Source: an uncultured Bradyrhizobium sp. (GTDB taxonomy: Bacteria; Pseudomonadota; Alphaproteobacteria; Rhizobiales; Xanthobacteraceae). Taken from it: DNA of 64,000 bases. A model generated the notes under the pieces. The model made no database searches and was not told the origin of the DNA. It was given only the letters and a program-made list of their open reading frames with translations. How positions within the stretch are numbered: the first letter of the stretch is position 1; each line of letters opens with the position of its first letter. Below, in pieces: positions 1-8,423 of this stretch. The translations under genes were made by a program, and so were the position numbers. The stretch covers positions 1 to 64,000 of the forward strand of contig NZ_CAKZJO010000079.1 of assembly GCF_936943645.1 (NCBI RefSeq), written 5' to 3'.

Positions 1-51
1 CCGCGCGGGGAGCCTCAAAGCATGAAAGGCCGAGCTGGAGCTCCAGCCGGG

Positions 52-100
52 CCGTCGCCCTTCGAGGCTCGCCGAAGGGGCGAGCACCTCGGGGTGACGG
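52..100. repeat. 49-bp dispersed repeat, inverted copy at 62457-62505
   Basis: Reads as the reverse complement of 62457-62505 with about two mismatches over 49 bases. It contains the short inverted repeat CGAGGCTCGCC / GGCGAGCACCTCG. A third, longer relative lies at 16808-16956. It sits beyond the 3' end of the TPM gene. Bases 1-223 contain no gene. Confidence 0.75.
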
Positions 101-130
101 TGAGAGAGTTGAGTCCGCTGCCTCCACGTC

Positions 131-192
131 GTCATTGCGAGGAGCCAGCGCAAAATTGCTTTGCAATTTTGTCGCGGGCTCCTCGCAATGAC
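131..192. repeat. palindromic intergenic repeat (GTCATTGCGAGGAGC family)
   Basis: The outer arms GTCATTGCGAGGAGC and its exact complement enclose an inner perfect inverted repeat, CAAAATTGC-TTT-GCAATTTTG, so the whole 62 bases can fold into one long hairpin. A relative with the same outer arms lies at 14128-14212. It may also act as a processing or termination structure for the minus-strand TPM operon that ends at 224. Confidence 0.75.
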
Positions 193-223
193 GGCAGAGG
201 CCCCCCCCCCACGTCACACACCG

Positions 224-721
224 TCACATCACGACGGGCGCATCCGGCAGCTCGTTCGGGTGCGATGCGCCCGGCGGGAAATGCCGCGCCAGCTCGCGCG
301 ACACCGCCTCGATGCCGGCGATGACGCCGCGCTCGAACTGGCCCGAGCCGAACTCGGCCTCCATGGCGCGGCAGATGCGCTCCCAACCAGTGGCCCCGAC
401 CTTCGCGTCGATGCCGCGATCGGCGATGATCTCGACGTCGCGGTCGGCGAGCAGGAGGTAGATCAGGACGCCGTTATTGTGTGCGGTGTCCCAGATGCGC
501 AGGTGCGAGAACACGTCGAGCGCGCGCGCCCGCGCCGGCTGGTTGCGGAACAGGGGACGGCCGTCGAGCGCGGCCTCGACGACGAAGCGGACCTGGCCGG
601 AATGGGTGGCTTCACCGCGCTTGATCGCCTGCTCGACGCGCGCGAGCACGGCCGGCGGAAAGATCTGCCTCGCCCGCCAATGATGCTGCACCAGATGCCT
701 GGCAATGCGCTTGATGCTCAT
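224..721 (-). CDS. TPM-domain protein (YgcG/DUF477 type), cytoplasmic
   Basis: A 165-residue protein that is almost entirely one TPM domain (roughly residues 20-150), with the family signatures VFSHLRIWDTAHNNGVLIYLL and RDVEIIADRGI. No signal peptide or membrane segment is visible, unlike the larger TPM protein encoded just upstream, so this paralogue is probably cytoplasmic. It starts 5 bases after the stop of that gene and is the last gene of the lemA / TPM operon. TPM domains are linked to membrane-protein and photosystem II assembly in phototrophs; the function in heterotrophic bacteria is not settled. The family call is firm and the role is unknown. Confidence 0.85.
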   Translation of the reverse strand: MSIKRIARHLVQHHWRARQIFPPAVLARVEQAIKRGEATHSGQVRFVVEAALDGRPLFRNQPARARALDVFSHLRIWDTAHNNGVLIYLLLADRDVEIIADRGIDAKVGATGWERICRAMEAEFGSGQFERGVIAGIEAVSRELARHFPPGASHPNELPDAPVVM

Positions 722-726
722 GACCG

Positions 727-1641
727 CTACCAGCTCCCCGAGGCGCCGCCGCCGCCAAAACTGCCGCCACCGCCACTGAAGCTGCCGCTGTCGCTGCTGC
801 TCGACGAGCCGCTGCTCCAGCCGCCTGAGGAAGAGCCGCTCGACCAGGCGCCGCCGCGCGAGCGGCCCGTGCCCGGCGTGATCGCCGAAAACAGATCGGC
901 GACGAACCCGATGATGAAGCCGAGACCGCCCAGCGCAAGGGCCAATCCGAACGATCCGAGGATGAACCAGGTCAGCGTCGCGATGATGCCCCCTGTCACC
1001 AGCGATCCAAGCAGCCGTCCCAGCATGGCGCGGATGGCGCCGCCGATGCCCACCGAGACGAACAGCGTGACGATGAACAGCGGCGCGAGATCGTCGAGAC
1101 TGCCGAAGTTCACGGTGGGCGACGGAACCGGCAGCGGTTCGCCGTCGATCACCTTGATGATGCGATCGACGCCATCGGCGATGCCGCCGGCGAAATCGCC
1201 GCTCCTGAATTTTGGCGTGATGATTTCGTCGATGATCCGCCGTGCGGTGACGTCGGTGAGCGCACCTTCCAGGCCATAGCCGACCTCGATGCGCAAATGA
1301 CGGTCGTTCTTGGCAACGACGAGGATCGCACCGTCGTCGATCTTCTTGCGGCCGATCTTCCAGGCCTCCGCGACACGGATCGATAACTGCTCGATCGTTT
1401 CCGGCTGCGTGGTCGGCACGATCAGAACGGCGATCTGGCTGCCCTTGCGTGTCTCGAAGTCACGCAGCTTTTGCGACAGCGAGGCGACGTCGCTGCTGGA
1501 GAGGGTGCCGGTCTGATCGACGACGCGGCCGGTGAGCTCGGGCACGGCGACGTCGGCGGAGGCGGGAAGCGCGAAGAAGAGCGCGAAGGCGAGGACCAGT
1601 GCGGCCGCCACCGAGTACGCCCGCCACGCATTCGCTGTCAT
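727..1641 (-). CDS. exported TPM-domain membrane protein (YgcG-like)
   Basis: A 304-residue protein: N-terminal signal segment (residues about 9-28, ending ASADVAVP), a TPM domain with the RVVDQTGTLSSSDVASL start and the DRHLRIEVGYGLEGALTD motif, one or two membrane segments around residues 185-250, and a C-terminal tail of Gly/Ser repeats. This is the classic YgcG layout, and these genes regularly sit beside lemA as here. I placed the start at 1641 because the signal peptide begins there; a longer frame to 1758 only translates a palindromic repeat. That puts the start codon inside the outer edge of the repeat at 1636-1738, and no clear ribosome-binding site is visible. Confidence 0.85.
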   Translation of the reverse strand: MTANAWRAYSVAAALVLAFALFFALPASADVAVPELTGRVVDQTGTLSSSDVASLSQKLRDFETRKGSQIAVLIVPTTQPETIEQLSIRVAEAWKIGRKKIDDGAILVVAKNDRHLRIEVGYGLEGALTDVTARRIIDEIITPKFRSGDFAGGIADGVDRIIKVIDGEPLPVPSPTVNFGSLDDLAPLFIVTLFVSVGIGGAIRAMLGRLLGSLVTGGIIATLTWFILGSFGLALALGGLGFIIGFVADLFSAITPGTGRSRGGAWSSGSSSGGWSSGSSSSSDSGSFSGGGGSFGGGGASGSW

Positions 1642-1738
1642 CGCCCGCGAAGGCGGGCGATCCAGTATTCCAGAGGCCGCCGTGCTTGAACCGAGACGCC
1701 GCGGCGTACTGGATTCCCCGCCTGCGGGGGGAATGACA
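1636..1738. repeat. palindromic repeat between lemA and the YgcG-like gene
   Basis: The arms CGCCCGCGAAGGCGGGCGATCC and GGATTCCCCGCCTGCGGGGG each form their own small hairpin, are inverted relative to one another, and are bordered by TGTCAT / AATGACA. It fills most of the 132-base gap between lemA and the next gene and supplies that gene's ATG from its terminal GATGACA. This looks like insertion of a mobile palindromic unit into a leader region. Confidence 0.7.
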
Positions 1739-1773
1739 GTGGTGGGTGGGGCGCGCATGGGAGGCGAACGCGG

Positions 1774-2382
1774 CTACTTCGACGGCGCAGGCGCCGGATT
1801 GAAATCCACCTTCGGCGCGGTCGAGATTTCCTTTTCATTCGCCACCGCAAAATTCGGCTTCTCCTTGTAGCCGAACATCATGGCCGTGAGGTTGCTCGGG
1901 AACGAGCGGATGGTGACGTTATAGTCCTGCACCGACTTGATGTAGCGGTTGCGCGCCACGGTGATGCGGTTCTCGGTGCCCTCGAGCTGCGACATCAGAT
2001 CCTTGAACAGAGCGTCGGACTTCAGCTGCGGATAGTTTTCGGTCACCACCAGCAGCCGCGACAGCGCGCTGGAGAGCTCGCCCTGGGCCGCCTGGAACTT
2101 CTGGAACGCGGCCGGATCGTTGAGCACCTCGGGCGTTGCCTGGATGCTGCCGACCTTGGCGCGCGCATTGGTGACGCCGAGCAGCACGTCCTTCTCCTGC
2201 TGCGCAAAGCCCTTCACCGAGTTGACGAGATTGGGCACGAGGTCGGCGCGGCGCTGGTACTGGTTCACGACCTCGGACCAGTTCGCCTTGATCTGCTCGT
2301 CCTCGCTCTGGATCGCGTTGTAGCCGCAATTGGTGAGGCTCAGCGAGGCCAGCGCCGCCAGCACGGTCAGGATCTTGCGCAT
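1774..2382 (-). CDS. lemA: LemA family lipoprotein
   Basis: A 202-residue protein beginning with a lipoprotein signal: MRKILTVLAALASL then a lipobox ending at Cys (LTNC, about residue 19). The rest is the alpha-helical LemA fold, with the family motifs IKANWSEVVNQYQRRADLVPNL and the conserved E..Y..LK segment near residue 130. The start at 2382 has a GGGAG ribosome-binding site 7 bases upstream; a longer frame to 2409 lacks one. It is the first gene of a minus-strand operon with two TPM-domain genes. LemA proteins are exposed on the outer face of the membrane; their biochemical role remains unclear. Confidence 0.9.
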   Translation of the reverse strand: MRKILTVLAALASLSLTNCGYNAIQSEDEQIKANWSEVVNQYQRRADLVPNLVNSVKGFAQQEKDVLLGVTNARAKVGSIQATPEVLNDPAAFQKFQAAQGELSSALSRLLVVTENYPQLKSDALFKDLMSQLEGTENRITVARNRYIKSVQDYNVTIRSFPSNLTAMMFGYKEKPNFAVANEKEISTAPKVDFNPAPAPSK

Positions 2383-2546
2383 TAAATTTCTCCCGGTGGA
2401 ATCCGGCACAAACTACCAGATTGGGCGCGCGAGACGCCAGACTTCTTGGAGGCGCGAAAAACAGCCGACTGACGCAAGCCCCTTGCCTATCTCCGGCCGA
2501 CATTGTCAACTCGGGCAAAACAACAGGGAACGTCAGGGGAAACGCG

Positions 2547-3401
2547 ATGACCTCGTTCGAGACCATCCTCGTGGAGCGGCCCGCGCCTGACATCACCCGG
2601 GTCGTGATGAACCGGCCCGAGGCGCGCAACGCGCAGAACCTGCAAATGACCTACGACCTCAACGCCGCCTTCGACGCGGCGGTGCAGGACGATGCGGTCA
2701 AGGTCATCATCCTCGCCGGTAACGGCCCGCATTTCTCCTCCGGCCATGATCTTCGCCCCGGCGGCAAGAACGCGGCCGGCGTCGATTTTCCACCGATCGG
2801 AAATTGGGGCGGCTTTGCCGAGCCGAATGCCCATGGCCGCTTCGCGCGCGAACAGGAAATTTATCTCCAGATCACCCGGCGCTGGCGCAACCTCGCCAAG
2901 CCGACCATTGCCGAGGTGCACGGCAAGTGCATCGCCGGCGGGCTGATGCTGGCCTGGGCCTGCGACCTCATCGTCGCCAGCGACGATGCGCAATTCTGCG
3001 ACCCGGTCGTCGCCATGGGCGTCTGCGGCGTCGAATGGTTCGTGCATCCCTGGGAGCTTGGCCCGCGCAAGGCCAAGGAGCTGCTGTTCACCGCCGACAG
3101 CTGGAGCGCGCAGGAAGCGCACCAGCTCGGCATGGTCAATCAGGTCGTGCCGCGCGCGGAGCTGTCAACGCGCGTGCTGGAGCTGGCGCGCCGGATCGCG
3201 GCAAAGCCGTCCTTCGCGCTGAAGATGACCAAGGAGGCGGTGAACCGCTCGGTCGACGTGATGGGCCAGCCCGCCGCGATCGACCAAGCCTTTGCGCTGC
3301 ATCAGCTCTGCCACGCCCACAATCTTCAGGAGTTCGGCATGATCGTCGATCCCGCCGGACTGCATCCCTCCGTGCGCAAGCCGCCGGCGGCCGCGGAATA
3401 G
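2547..3401 (+). CDS. crotonase-family protein (annotatable as enoyl-CoA hydratase, atypical active site)
   Basis: A 284-residue crotonase-fold protein. The oxyanion-hole segments are present (FSSGHDLRPGG around residue 68; GKCIAGGLMLAWACDL around residue 125). The two glutamates used by classical enoyl-CoA hydratases are not: the AGGCELAM-type motif reads AGGLMLAW and the QPEI-type motif reads DPVV. It may therefore be another crotonase type (isomerase, hydrolase or lyase) or use different residues. The start at 2547 has AGGGGA 6 bases upstream. It is first in an operon with two acyl-CoA dehydrogenases (4-base gap to the next gene), so a CoA-thioester substrate is very likely. Confidence 0.8.
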   Translation: MTSFETILVERPAPDITRVVMNRPEARNAQNLQMTYDLNAAFDAAVQDDAVKVIILAGNGPHFSSGHDLRPGGKNAAGVDFPPIGNWGGFAEPNAHGRFAREQEIYLQITRRWRNLAKPTIAEVHGKCIAGGLMLAWACDLIVASDDAQFCDPVVAMGVCGVEWFVHPWELGPRKAKELLFTADSWSAQEAHQLGMVNQVVPRAELSTRVLELARRIAAKPSFALKMTKEAVNRSVDVMGQPAAIDQAFALHQLCHAHNLQEFGMIVDPAGLHPSVRKPPAAAE

Positions 3402-3405
3402 AACC

Positions 3406-4545
3406 ATGGACCTCACTCTCAGTGACGAGCAAAAGCTGCTGCGCGAGAGCGCGGAGCGTTTCGTGGCCGGCAGCTACAATGCCGATCATCGCCGCAAGAT
3501 GGCGAACGATCCACTCGGCTTCAGCCCCGCGGTGTGGAAGCAGTTCGCCGAGCTTGGCTGGCTGGCGCTGCCGATCCCCGAGGAATTCGACGGCCTCGGC
3601 GGCGGCCCGGTCGAGATCGCCATTTTGATGGAAGCCTTCGGCCGCGGCCTGGTCTCGGAGCCCTATCTCGCAACCGTCGTGCTCGGTGCCGCGCTGATCG
3701 ACAGATGCGGCAGCACTGCGCAGAAGCAGGCAAGCCTGCCGAAGGTCGCGGACGGCACGTTGAAGCTCGCCTTCGCCCATTCCGAGCGCACTGCCCGGTT
3801 CGATCTCGCAAGGGTCACCACGTCAGCGACCAAGACGGCGCAGGGCTGGCGCCTTGCCGGCGGCAAGATCGCGGTACTCGACGGCCACGCCGCCGACGAG
3901 ATCATCGTCTCCGCAACTCTCCACGACCATCACGGCCCCTCCGGGCGGATCGGCCTGTTCGTGGTGCCGGCAACAGTGCAGGGCCTCGCGATCTCCGACT
4001 ACGCACGCCTCGGCGGCGGCCGCGCCTGCAACCTTGAACTTTCCGACGTGCATCTGCCTGATGACGCGCTGCTCGGCGACGGCCATGACGCCCTGCCGGC
4101 GATCGAATGGGCCGTCGATCGCGCCATGGCCGCGCTGGGAGCGGAAGCCGTCGGCATCATGCAGACGCTGCTCGAGACCACGCTCGACTACACCAAGATC
4201 AGAAAGCAGTTCGGCCGGCCGCTCTCCGCCAACCAGGTGATCCGCCACCGCCTCGCCGACATGGCGATGCAGGTCGACGAGGCGCGCTCGATGGCGCTGC
4301 GGGCTGCACTGAAGGCCGACAGTCCGCCCACCGAGCGGGCCCGGACCGCGTCGGGCGCGAAAGCCAAGATCGGCAAATGCGCCCGCTTCGTCGGCGAGCA
4401 GTCGATCCAGCTTCACGGCGGCATGGGCGTCACCGAGGAGCTTGAGGTCGGCGCCTATTTCAAGCGGCTCGTCGCCTTCGACACGCTGTTTGGTGGCAGC
4501 GCGCATCACTATGCCCGCCACGCCGAGCTTGGCCGCAAAGCCTGA
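3406..4545 (+). CDS. acyl-CoA dehydrogenase, small-subunit type (PimD-like)
   Basis: A 379-residue flavoprotein of the acyl-CoA dehydrogenase superfamily: N-terminal helical domain to about 120, beta domain to about 230, C-terminal helical domain with IRKQFGRPLSANQVIRH and QLHGGMGVTEEL. It resembles the small partner of two-gene dehydrogenases such as pimeloyl-CoA dehydrogenase in Rhodopseudomonas. The usual catalytic Glu in the C-terminal YEGT motif is Gly here (LFGGSAHHYARH). It lies 4 bases after the crotonase gene and 15 bases before the second dehydrogenase, which supports a heteromeric enzyme acting on a dicarboxylyl- or branched acyl-CoA. The substrate is inferred only from resemblance. 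Confidence 0.82.
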   Translation: MDLTLSDEQKLLRESAERFVAGSYNADHRRKMANDPLGFSPAVWKQFAELGWLALPIPEEFDGLGGGPVEIAILMEAFGRGLVSEPYLATVVLGAALIDRCGSTAQKQASLPKVADGTLKLAFAHSERTARFDLARVTTSATKTAQGWRLAGGKIAVLDGHAADEIIVSATLHDHHGPSGRIGLFVVPATVQGLAISDYARLGGGRACNLELSDVHLPDDALLGDGHDALPAIEWAVDRAMAALGAEAVGIMQTLLETTLDYTKIRKQFGRPLSANQVIRHRLADMAMQVDEARSMALRAALKADSPPTERARTASGAKAKIGKCARFVGEQSIQLHGGMGVTEELEVGAYFKRLVAFDTLFGGSAHHYARHAELGRKA

Positions 4546-4560
4546 CACCGGGAGAGCCTC

Positions 4561-5757
4561 ATGGACCTCAATTTCAATGCCGAGGAGCGTGCCTTCCAGA
4601 GCGAGGTGCGCGGCTTCATTGCCAAAAATCTCACCGAGGAGATGAAGCGCGCGACGGCGCTGACGCCGTCGGTGTTCTCCGACCCCGACATCGGCATGGC
4701 CTGGCAACGCGCGCTGCACGCCAACGGATGGGGCGCGCCGGGCTGGCCGGTCGAGCATGGCGGCCCGGCCTGGACGCCGGCGCAGCGCTGGATCTTCGAG
4801 ACTGAATGCGCGCGGGCCGGCGTGCCCAATGTCAACGTGATGGGCGTGAAGATGGTTGGGCCCGTCATCATTGGTTTCGGCTCGCCCGAGCAGAAAAACT
4901 TCTATCTGCCGCGGATCCTCTCCGGCGAGGATTACTGGTGCCAGGGCTATTCCGAGCCGGGCTCCGGCTCCGATCTCTCCTCGCTGAAGACGCGGGCGGT
5001 GCGCGATGGTGACGACTACATCATCAACGGCACCAAGATCTGGACCACGCACGCTCACCATGCCAACCGCATGTTCGCACTGGTGCGCACCAGCGACGGC
5101 GAGCGGCAGCAGGACGGCATCAGCTTCATCCTGATCGACATGAAGACGCCGGGCATCACGACGCGCCCGATCCTCACCATCGGCGGCGACCACGAGGTCA
5201 ACCAGGTGTTCTTCGACGACGTCCGCGTGCCCGTGGCGAACCGCGTCGGCGACGAAGGCAAGGGCTGGACCTACGGCAAATATCTGCTCGAGTTCGAGCG
5301 CGGCTCCGGCATCGCGTCGGCCAAGCTCCGCGAAGGGCTGAAGGCGATCTCCGATCTCGCCGAGTCCGATCTGACGGGCCGCGCCATCGACAGCCCCGAC
5401 ATCGCCTCGCGCATCTCCGAGGTCGAGGTCGACATCGACGCGCTGGAGATGACCGAGCTGCGCGTGCTCTCGGCGCTGCAGACGGGGCAAAATCCCGGCG
5501 CGGTGTCGTCGATCCTGAAACTGCGCAACAGCGAGATCCGCCAGGCCGTCACGCGCCTCGGCGTCGACGTGATCGGCCACGACGCCCTCGCCGTCGAACC
5601 GATGCGCCCGCTCTACAAGCTCAACCACGAGCCGGCCAGCCCAGAGGAGATGCTGACGGTGGTGCCGGAATATCTCAACGGCCGCGCCTACACCATCTTC
5701 GGCGGCACCTCGGAGATCCAGCGCGATATCATCGCGAAGATGATGCTGGGGATTTGA
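4561..5757 (+). CDS. acyl-CoA dehydrogenase, large-subunit type (PimC-like)
   Basis: A 398-residue acyl-CoA dehydrogenase with the FAD-binding signature YWCQGYSEPGSGSDLSSL near residue 140 and the C-terminal motif IFGGTSEIQRDIIAK. The position that holds the catalytic Glu in medium-chain enzymes (YEGTSQIQR) is Gly, so the base, if any, must come from elsewhere, as in enzymes that place it in helix G. A GGGAGAG-type ribosome-binding site precedes the ATG. It ends the crotonase / dehydrogenase operon and is followed by a long palindromic repeat. Its likely role is the alpha,beta-oxidation step of a CoA-activated acid together with the upstream dehydrogenase. Confidence 0.85.
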   Translation: MDLNFNAEERAFQSEVRGFIAKNLTEEMKRATALTPSVFSDPDIGMAWQRALHANGWGAPGWPVEHGGPAWTPAQRWIFETECARAGVPNVNVMGVKMVGPVIIGFGSPEQKNFYLPRILSGEDYWCQGYSEPGSGSDLSSLKTRAVRDGDDYIINGTKIWTTHAHHANRMFALVRTSDGERQQDGISFILIDMKTPGITTRPILTIGGDHEVNQVFFDDVRVPVANRVGDEGKGWTYGKYLLEFERGSGIASAKLREGLKAISDLAESDLTGRAIDSPDIASRISEVEVDIDALEMTELRVLSALQTGQNPGAVSSILKLRNSEIRQAVTRLGVDVIGHDALAVEPMRPLYKLNHEPASPEEMLTVVPEYLNGRAYTIFGGTSEIQRDIIAKMMLGI

Positions 5758-5787
5758 GGGCGGGCGCTGGTGTGCCACATACTCGGT

Positions 5788-5942
5788 GTCGTCCCGGACA
5801 AGCGTAAGCGCAGATCCGGGACCCATACTCCGCAGCAATCGTTTTGCGAAGACTCGTAGTTGCCGGCTGCGCGCGACAACCACTCCCTGTGGCTATGGGT
5901 CCCGGATCGGCGCGCGCTTGAGGCGCGCTTGTCCGGGACGAC
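5788..5942. repeat. long palindromic repeat (GTCGTCCCGGACAAGCG family)
   Basis: The 155-base element has outer arms GTCGTCCCGGACAAGCG and CGCTTGTCCGGGACGAC, and inner arms GATCCGGGACCCATA and TATGGGTCCCGGATC, enclosing a variable loop. It lies between two convergent genes (stops at 5757 and 5969), so it may serve as a transcript-end structure in both directions. No promoter or gene is evident in this gap. Confidence 0.75.
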
Positions 5943-5968
5943 AGCGGAGCTTGGAGCGACAAGGAGAG

Positions 5969-8293
5969 TTAACCCGCCGCCTTCGCATCCCGGATCGCCT
6001 GCCAGATCTTCTGCGGCGTCAGGGGCGTATTGAGCTGGGTGATGCCGAGCTCGGCGAGCGCGTCCATCACGCCGTTGGTGACGCAGGGCGGGCCGCCGAT
6101 GGCGCCGGACTCGCCGCAGCCCTTGGCACCGAGCGGGTTGGTGCGGCAGGGCGCGGTATCGTCCAGGGTCACCACGATCGGCGGCACGTCGTCGGCGCGC
6201 GGGATGCAGTAGTCCTGGTAGCTCGCGGTGAGCAGCTGGCCGTCGGCATCGTAGGACACGCCCTCATACAGCGCCTGGCCGATGCCCTGCGCGACGCCGC
6301 CATGGATCTGGCCGGTCACCAGCATCGGGTTCACGGCAACGCCGACGTCGTCGACCGTGGTGTAGCGCACGACCTTGGAGACGCCAGTCTCCGGATCGAT
6401 CTCGACCTCGCAGATATGCGTGCCGTTCGGCCAGCTCGGACCGTCCACCTCGCCTTCGGAATCGACGCTGAGCTTGGCGCCGCCTTCCTTCTCGGCGAGA
6501 TCGAACAGGCTGATGCGGCGGTCGGTGCCGACCACGGTCAGCATGCCGCCCTGGTATTCGATGTCCTCGACCGAGGTCTCCAGCACGTTCGCCGCCTTCT
6601 CGCGCGCCTTCTGGATCAAATCGTTGGAGGAGACCGCCACGGCCGTGCCACCGACGAACAGCGAGCGCGAGCCGACGCTGCCGAAGCCCAGGGCAAGATC
6701 GGTGTCGCCCTGGACGACGTCGATCTTGTCCATGGCAATGCCGAGCGTGTCGGAGATCATCTGGGTGTAGGTGGTCTGCAGCCCCTGCCCCATCGCCATG
6801 GTGCCGGAATGCAGCACGACGCGGCCTTGCGAAGTCGCTTGCAGCGTGACCTTCTCGGTGTGGGCGCGGCCGCCGGTCCATTCGATATAGGAGGTGAGGC
6901 CGCGGCCGTAGAGCAGACCCTTCTTCTTCGCCGCCTTCTTGCGCGCGGCAAAGCCGTCCCAGTCGGCCAGCTTGACGGCGCGATCGAGCATGTGCGCGAA
7001 GGCGCCGGAATCGTAAACCTGCCCGGCCGCGTTGGTATAGGGCAGCTGCGCCGGCTTGATGTAGTTGGCTTTGCGGATCGCGCGCGGATCCATGCCGATC
7101 TTGCGGGCGGCAGCGTCGAACAGGCGCTCGACGATGAACACGGCTTCAGGCCGGCCCGCGCCGCGATAGGCGCCGACCGGCGCGGTGTGGGTCATCACCG
7201 ACTGCACCTCGAAATGCACCAGCGGCAGGTCGTAGACGCCGGTCTGCACGAACGGCCCGAGCACCAGCGGGATGATGTTCGCCGCGCCCGAGGAATAGGC
7301 GCCGGTGCAGCCGATTGACTTGACGCGATAGGCCAGCACCTTGCCCTTCTCGTCGAGTGCGAAGGAGGCGGTCGAAGTGAGATCGCGGCCATGGGTGCCA
7401 CCGACGAACTCGTCGGTGCGGTCGCCGCGCCAGCGGATCTTCTTGTTCAGCTTGGTCGCGGCGTAGGCGACGATACCGTCCTCGGGATAGAGGTTGGTCT
7501 TCTGGCCAAAGCCGCCGCCGATATCGCCAACCAGCACGCGCACGCTGTCCTTCGGGCGCTTCAGCACGGCTTCCGCCAGCACGTCGCGGGTCGAGGCCGG
7601 GGTCTGCGACTGCACATGCAGCAGGAGACGGCCGGTCTTCTCGTCGATCTCGGCAATGGTCGAGCGCGGCTCCATCGCCGACGGCACGAGGCGCTGGCTG
7701 ACGATGTCGAGCTCGACGGTGTGCGCGGCCCTGGCGAAGGCTTCATCGGCCTTGGCCGCGTCACCGTAAGACATGGCGCCGACGATGTTGTCAGGCGCCT
7801 CCGGCCATACCACGGGCGCGCCTGATTTCACGGCCTCGACGGGATCGACCACCGCGGGCTGCACGTCGTATTCGACCACGATCGCCTCCGCCGCGCTCTG
7901 CGCTTCGGTGCGCGACGATGCCACGACGGCCGCCACGGCCTCGCCGGCATAGCGCACGACCTCATGGGCGAGCAGCCGGCGTGGCGGCACGGTCATCGGC
8001 TTGCCGTCGGGGCGCTTGAAGATGCTCAGGGTCGGGATGCTGCCGATGTCGTCCTTGACGAGGTCCGCCCCGGTGTAGATCGCGGCCACGCCCGGCATCG
8101 ACGCCGCGGCGCTGGTGTCGATCGAGGTGATCTTCGCATGCGCATGCGGCGAGCGCAGCACGTGCAACCACAGCGCGCCATCGGCCGGCTTGTCGTCGAT
8201 GAATTGCCCCTTCCCGGTCAGCAGCCGCTGGTCTTCCAAACGCTTGACGGGCTGCCCCGCTCCGAAACGCAAATTGCCGGGAAGAATGTTCAT
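5969..8293 (-). CDS. molybdenum hydroxylase large subunit (form II CoxL-like / xanthine dehydrogenase family)
   Basis: A 774-residue molybdopterin-binding subunit. N-terminal a/b hammerhead domain (about 20-130) followed by the two molybdopterin-binding domains, with GGGFGQK near residue 273, the AYRGAGR loop near 374 that marks form II CoxL-type rather than true CO dehydrogenase (AYxCSFR), QGQGLQT..TQ in the centre, and the catalytic Glu in GAKGCGESG near residue 727. It transfers electrons from an organic or heterocyclic substrate through partner FAD and 2Fe-2S subunits. Neither partner gene is adjacent; the neighbours are a repeat on one side and a DapA-like gene on the other. The substrate cannot be told from sequence. 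Confidence 0.9.
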   Translation of the reverse strand: MNILPGNLRFGAGQPVKRLEDQRLLTGKGQFIDDKPADGALWLHVLRSPHAHAKITSIDTSAAASMPGVAAIYTGADLVKDDIGSIPTLSIFKRPDGKPMTVPPRRLLAHEVVRYAGEAVAAVVASSRTEAQSAAEAIVVEYDVQPAVVDPVEAVKSGAPVVWPEAPDNIVGAMSYGDAAKADEAFARAAHTVELDIVSQRLVPSAMEPRSTIAEIDEKTGRLLLHVQSQTPASTRDVLAEAVLKRPKDSVRVLVGDIGGGFGQKTNLYPEDGIVAYAATKLNKKIRWRGDRTDEFVGGTHGRDLTSTASFALDEKGKVLAYRVKSIGCTGAYSSGAANIIPLVLGPFVQTGVYDLPLVHFEVQSVMTHTAPVGAYRGAGRPEAVFIVERLFDAAARKIGMDPRAIRKANYIKPAQLPYTNAAGQVYDSGAFAHMLDRAVKLADWDGFAARKKAAKKKGLLYGRGLTSYIEWTGGRAHTEKVTLQATSQGRVVLHSGTMAMGQGLQTTYTQMISDTLGIAMDKIDVVQGDTDLALGFGSVGSRSLFVGGTAVAVSSNDLIQKAREKAANVLETSVEDIEYQGGMLTVVGTDRRISLFDLAEKEGGAKLSVDSEGEVDGPSWPNGTHICEVEIDPETGVSKVVRYTTVDDVGVAVNPMLVTGQIHGGVAQGIGQALYEGVSYDADGQLLTASYQDYCIPRADDVPPIVVTLDDTAPCRTNPLGAKGCGESGAIGGPPCVTNGVMDALAELGITQLNTPLTPQKIWQAIRDAKAAG

Positions 8294-8423
8294 TCCGTGG
8301 GATCCTCAGGGTCTTTTCGAAACTGCGGGCAGCCTTTTAGCGGATCGACCACAGGCGTACCAGCCGCGGTTTTAGGCGGGATATCCGCGATTTCGTCATG
8401 CCCGGGCTTGACGGCGGAAAGAC

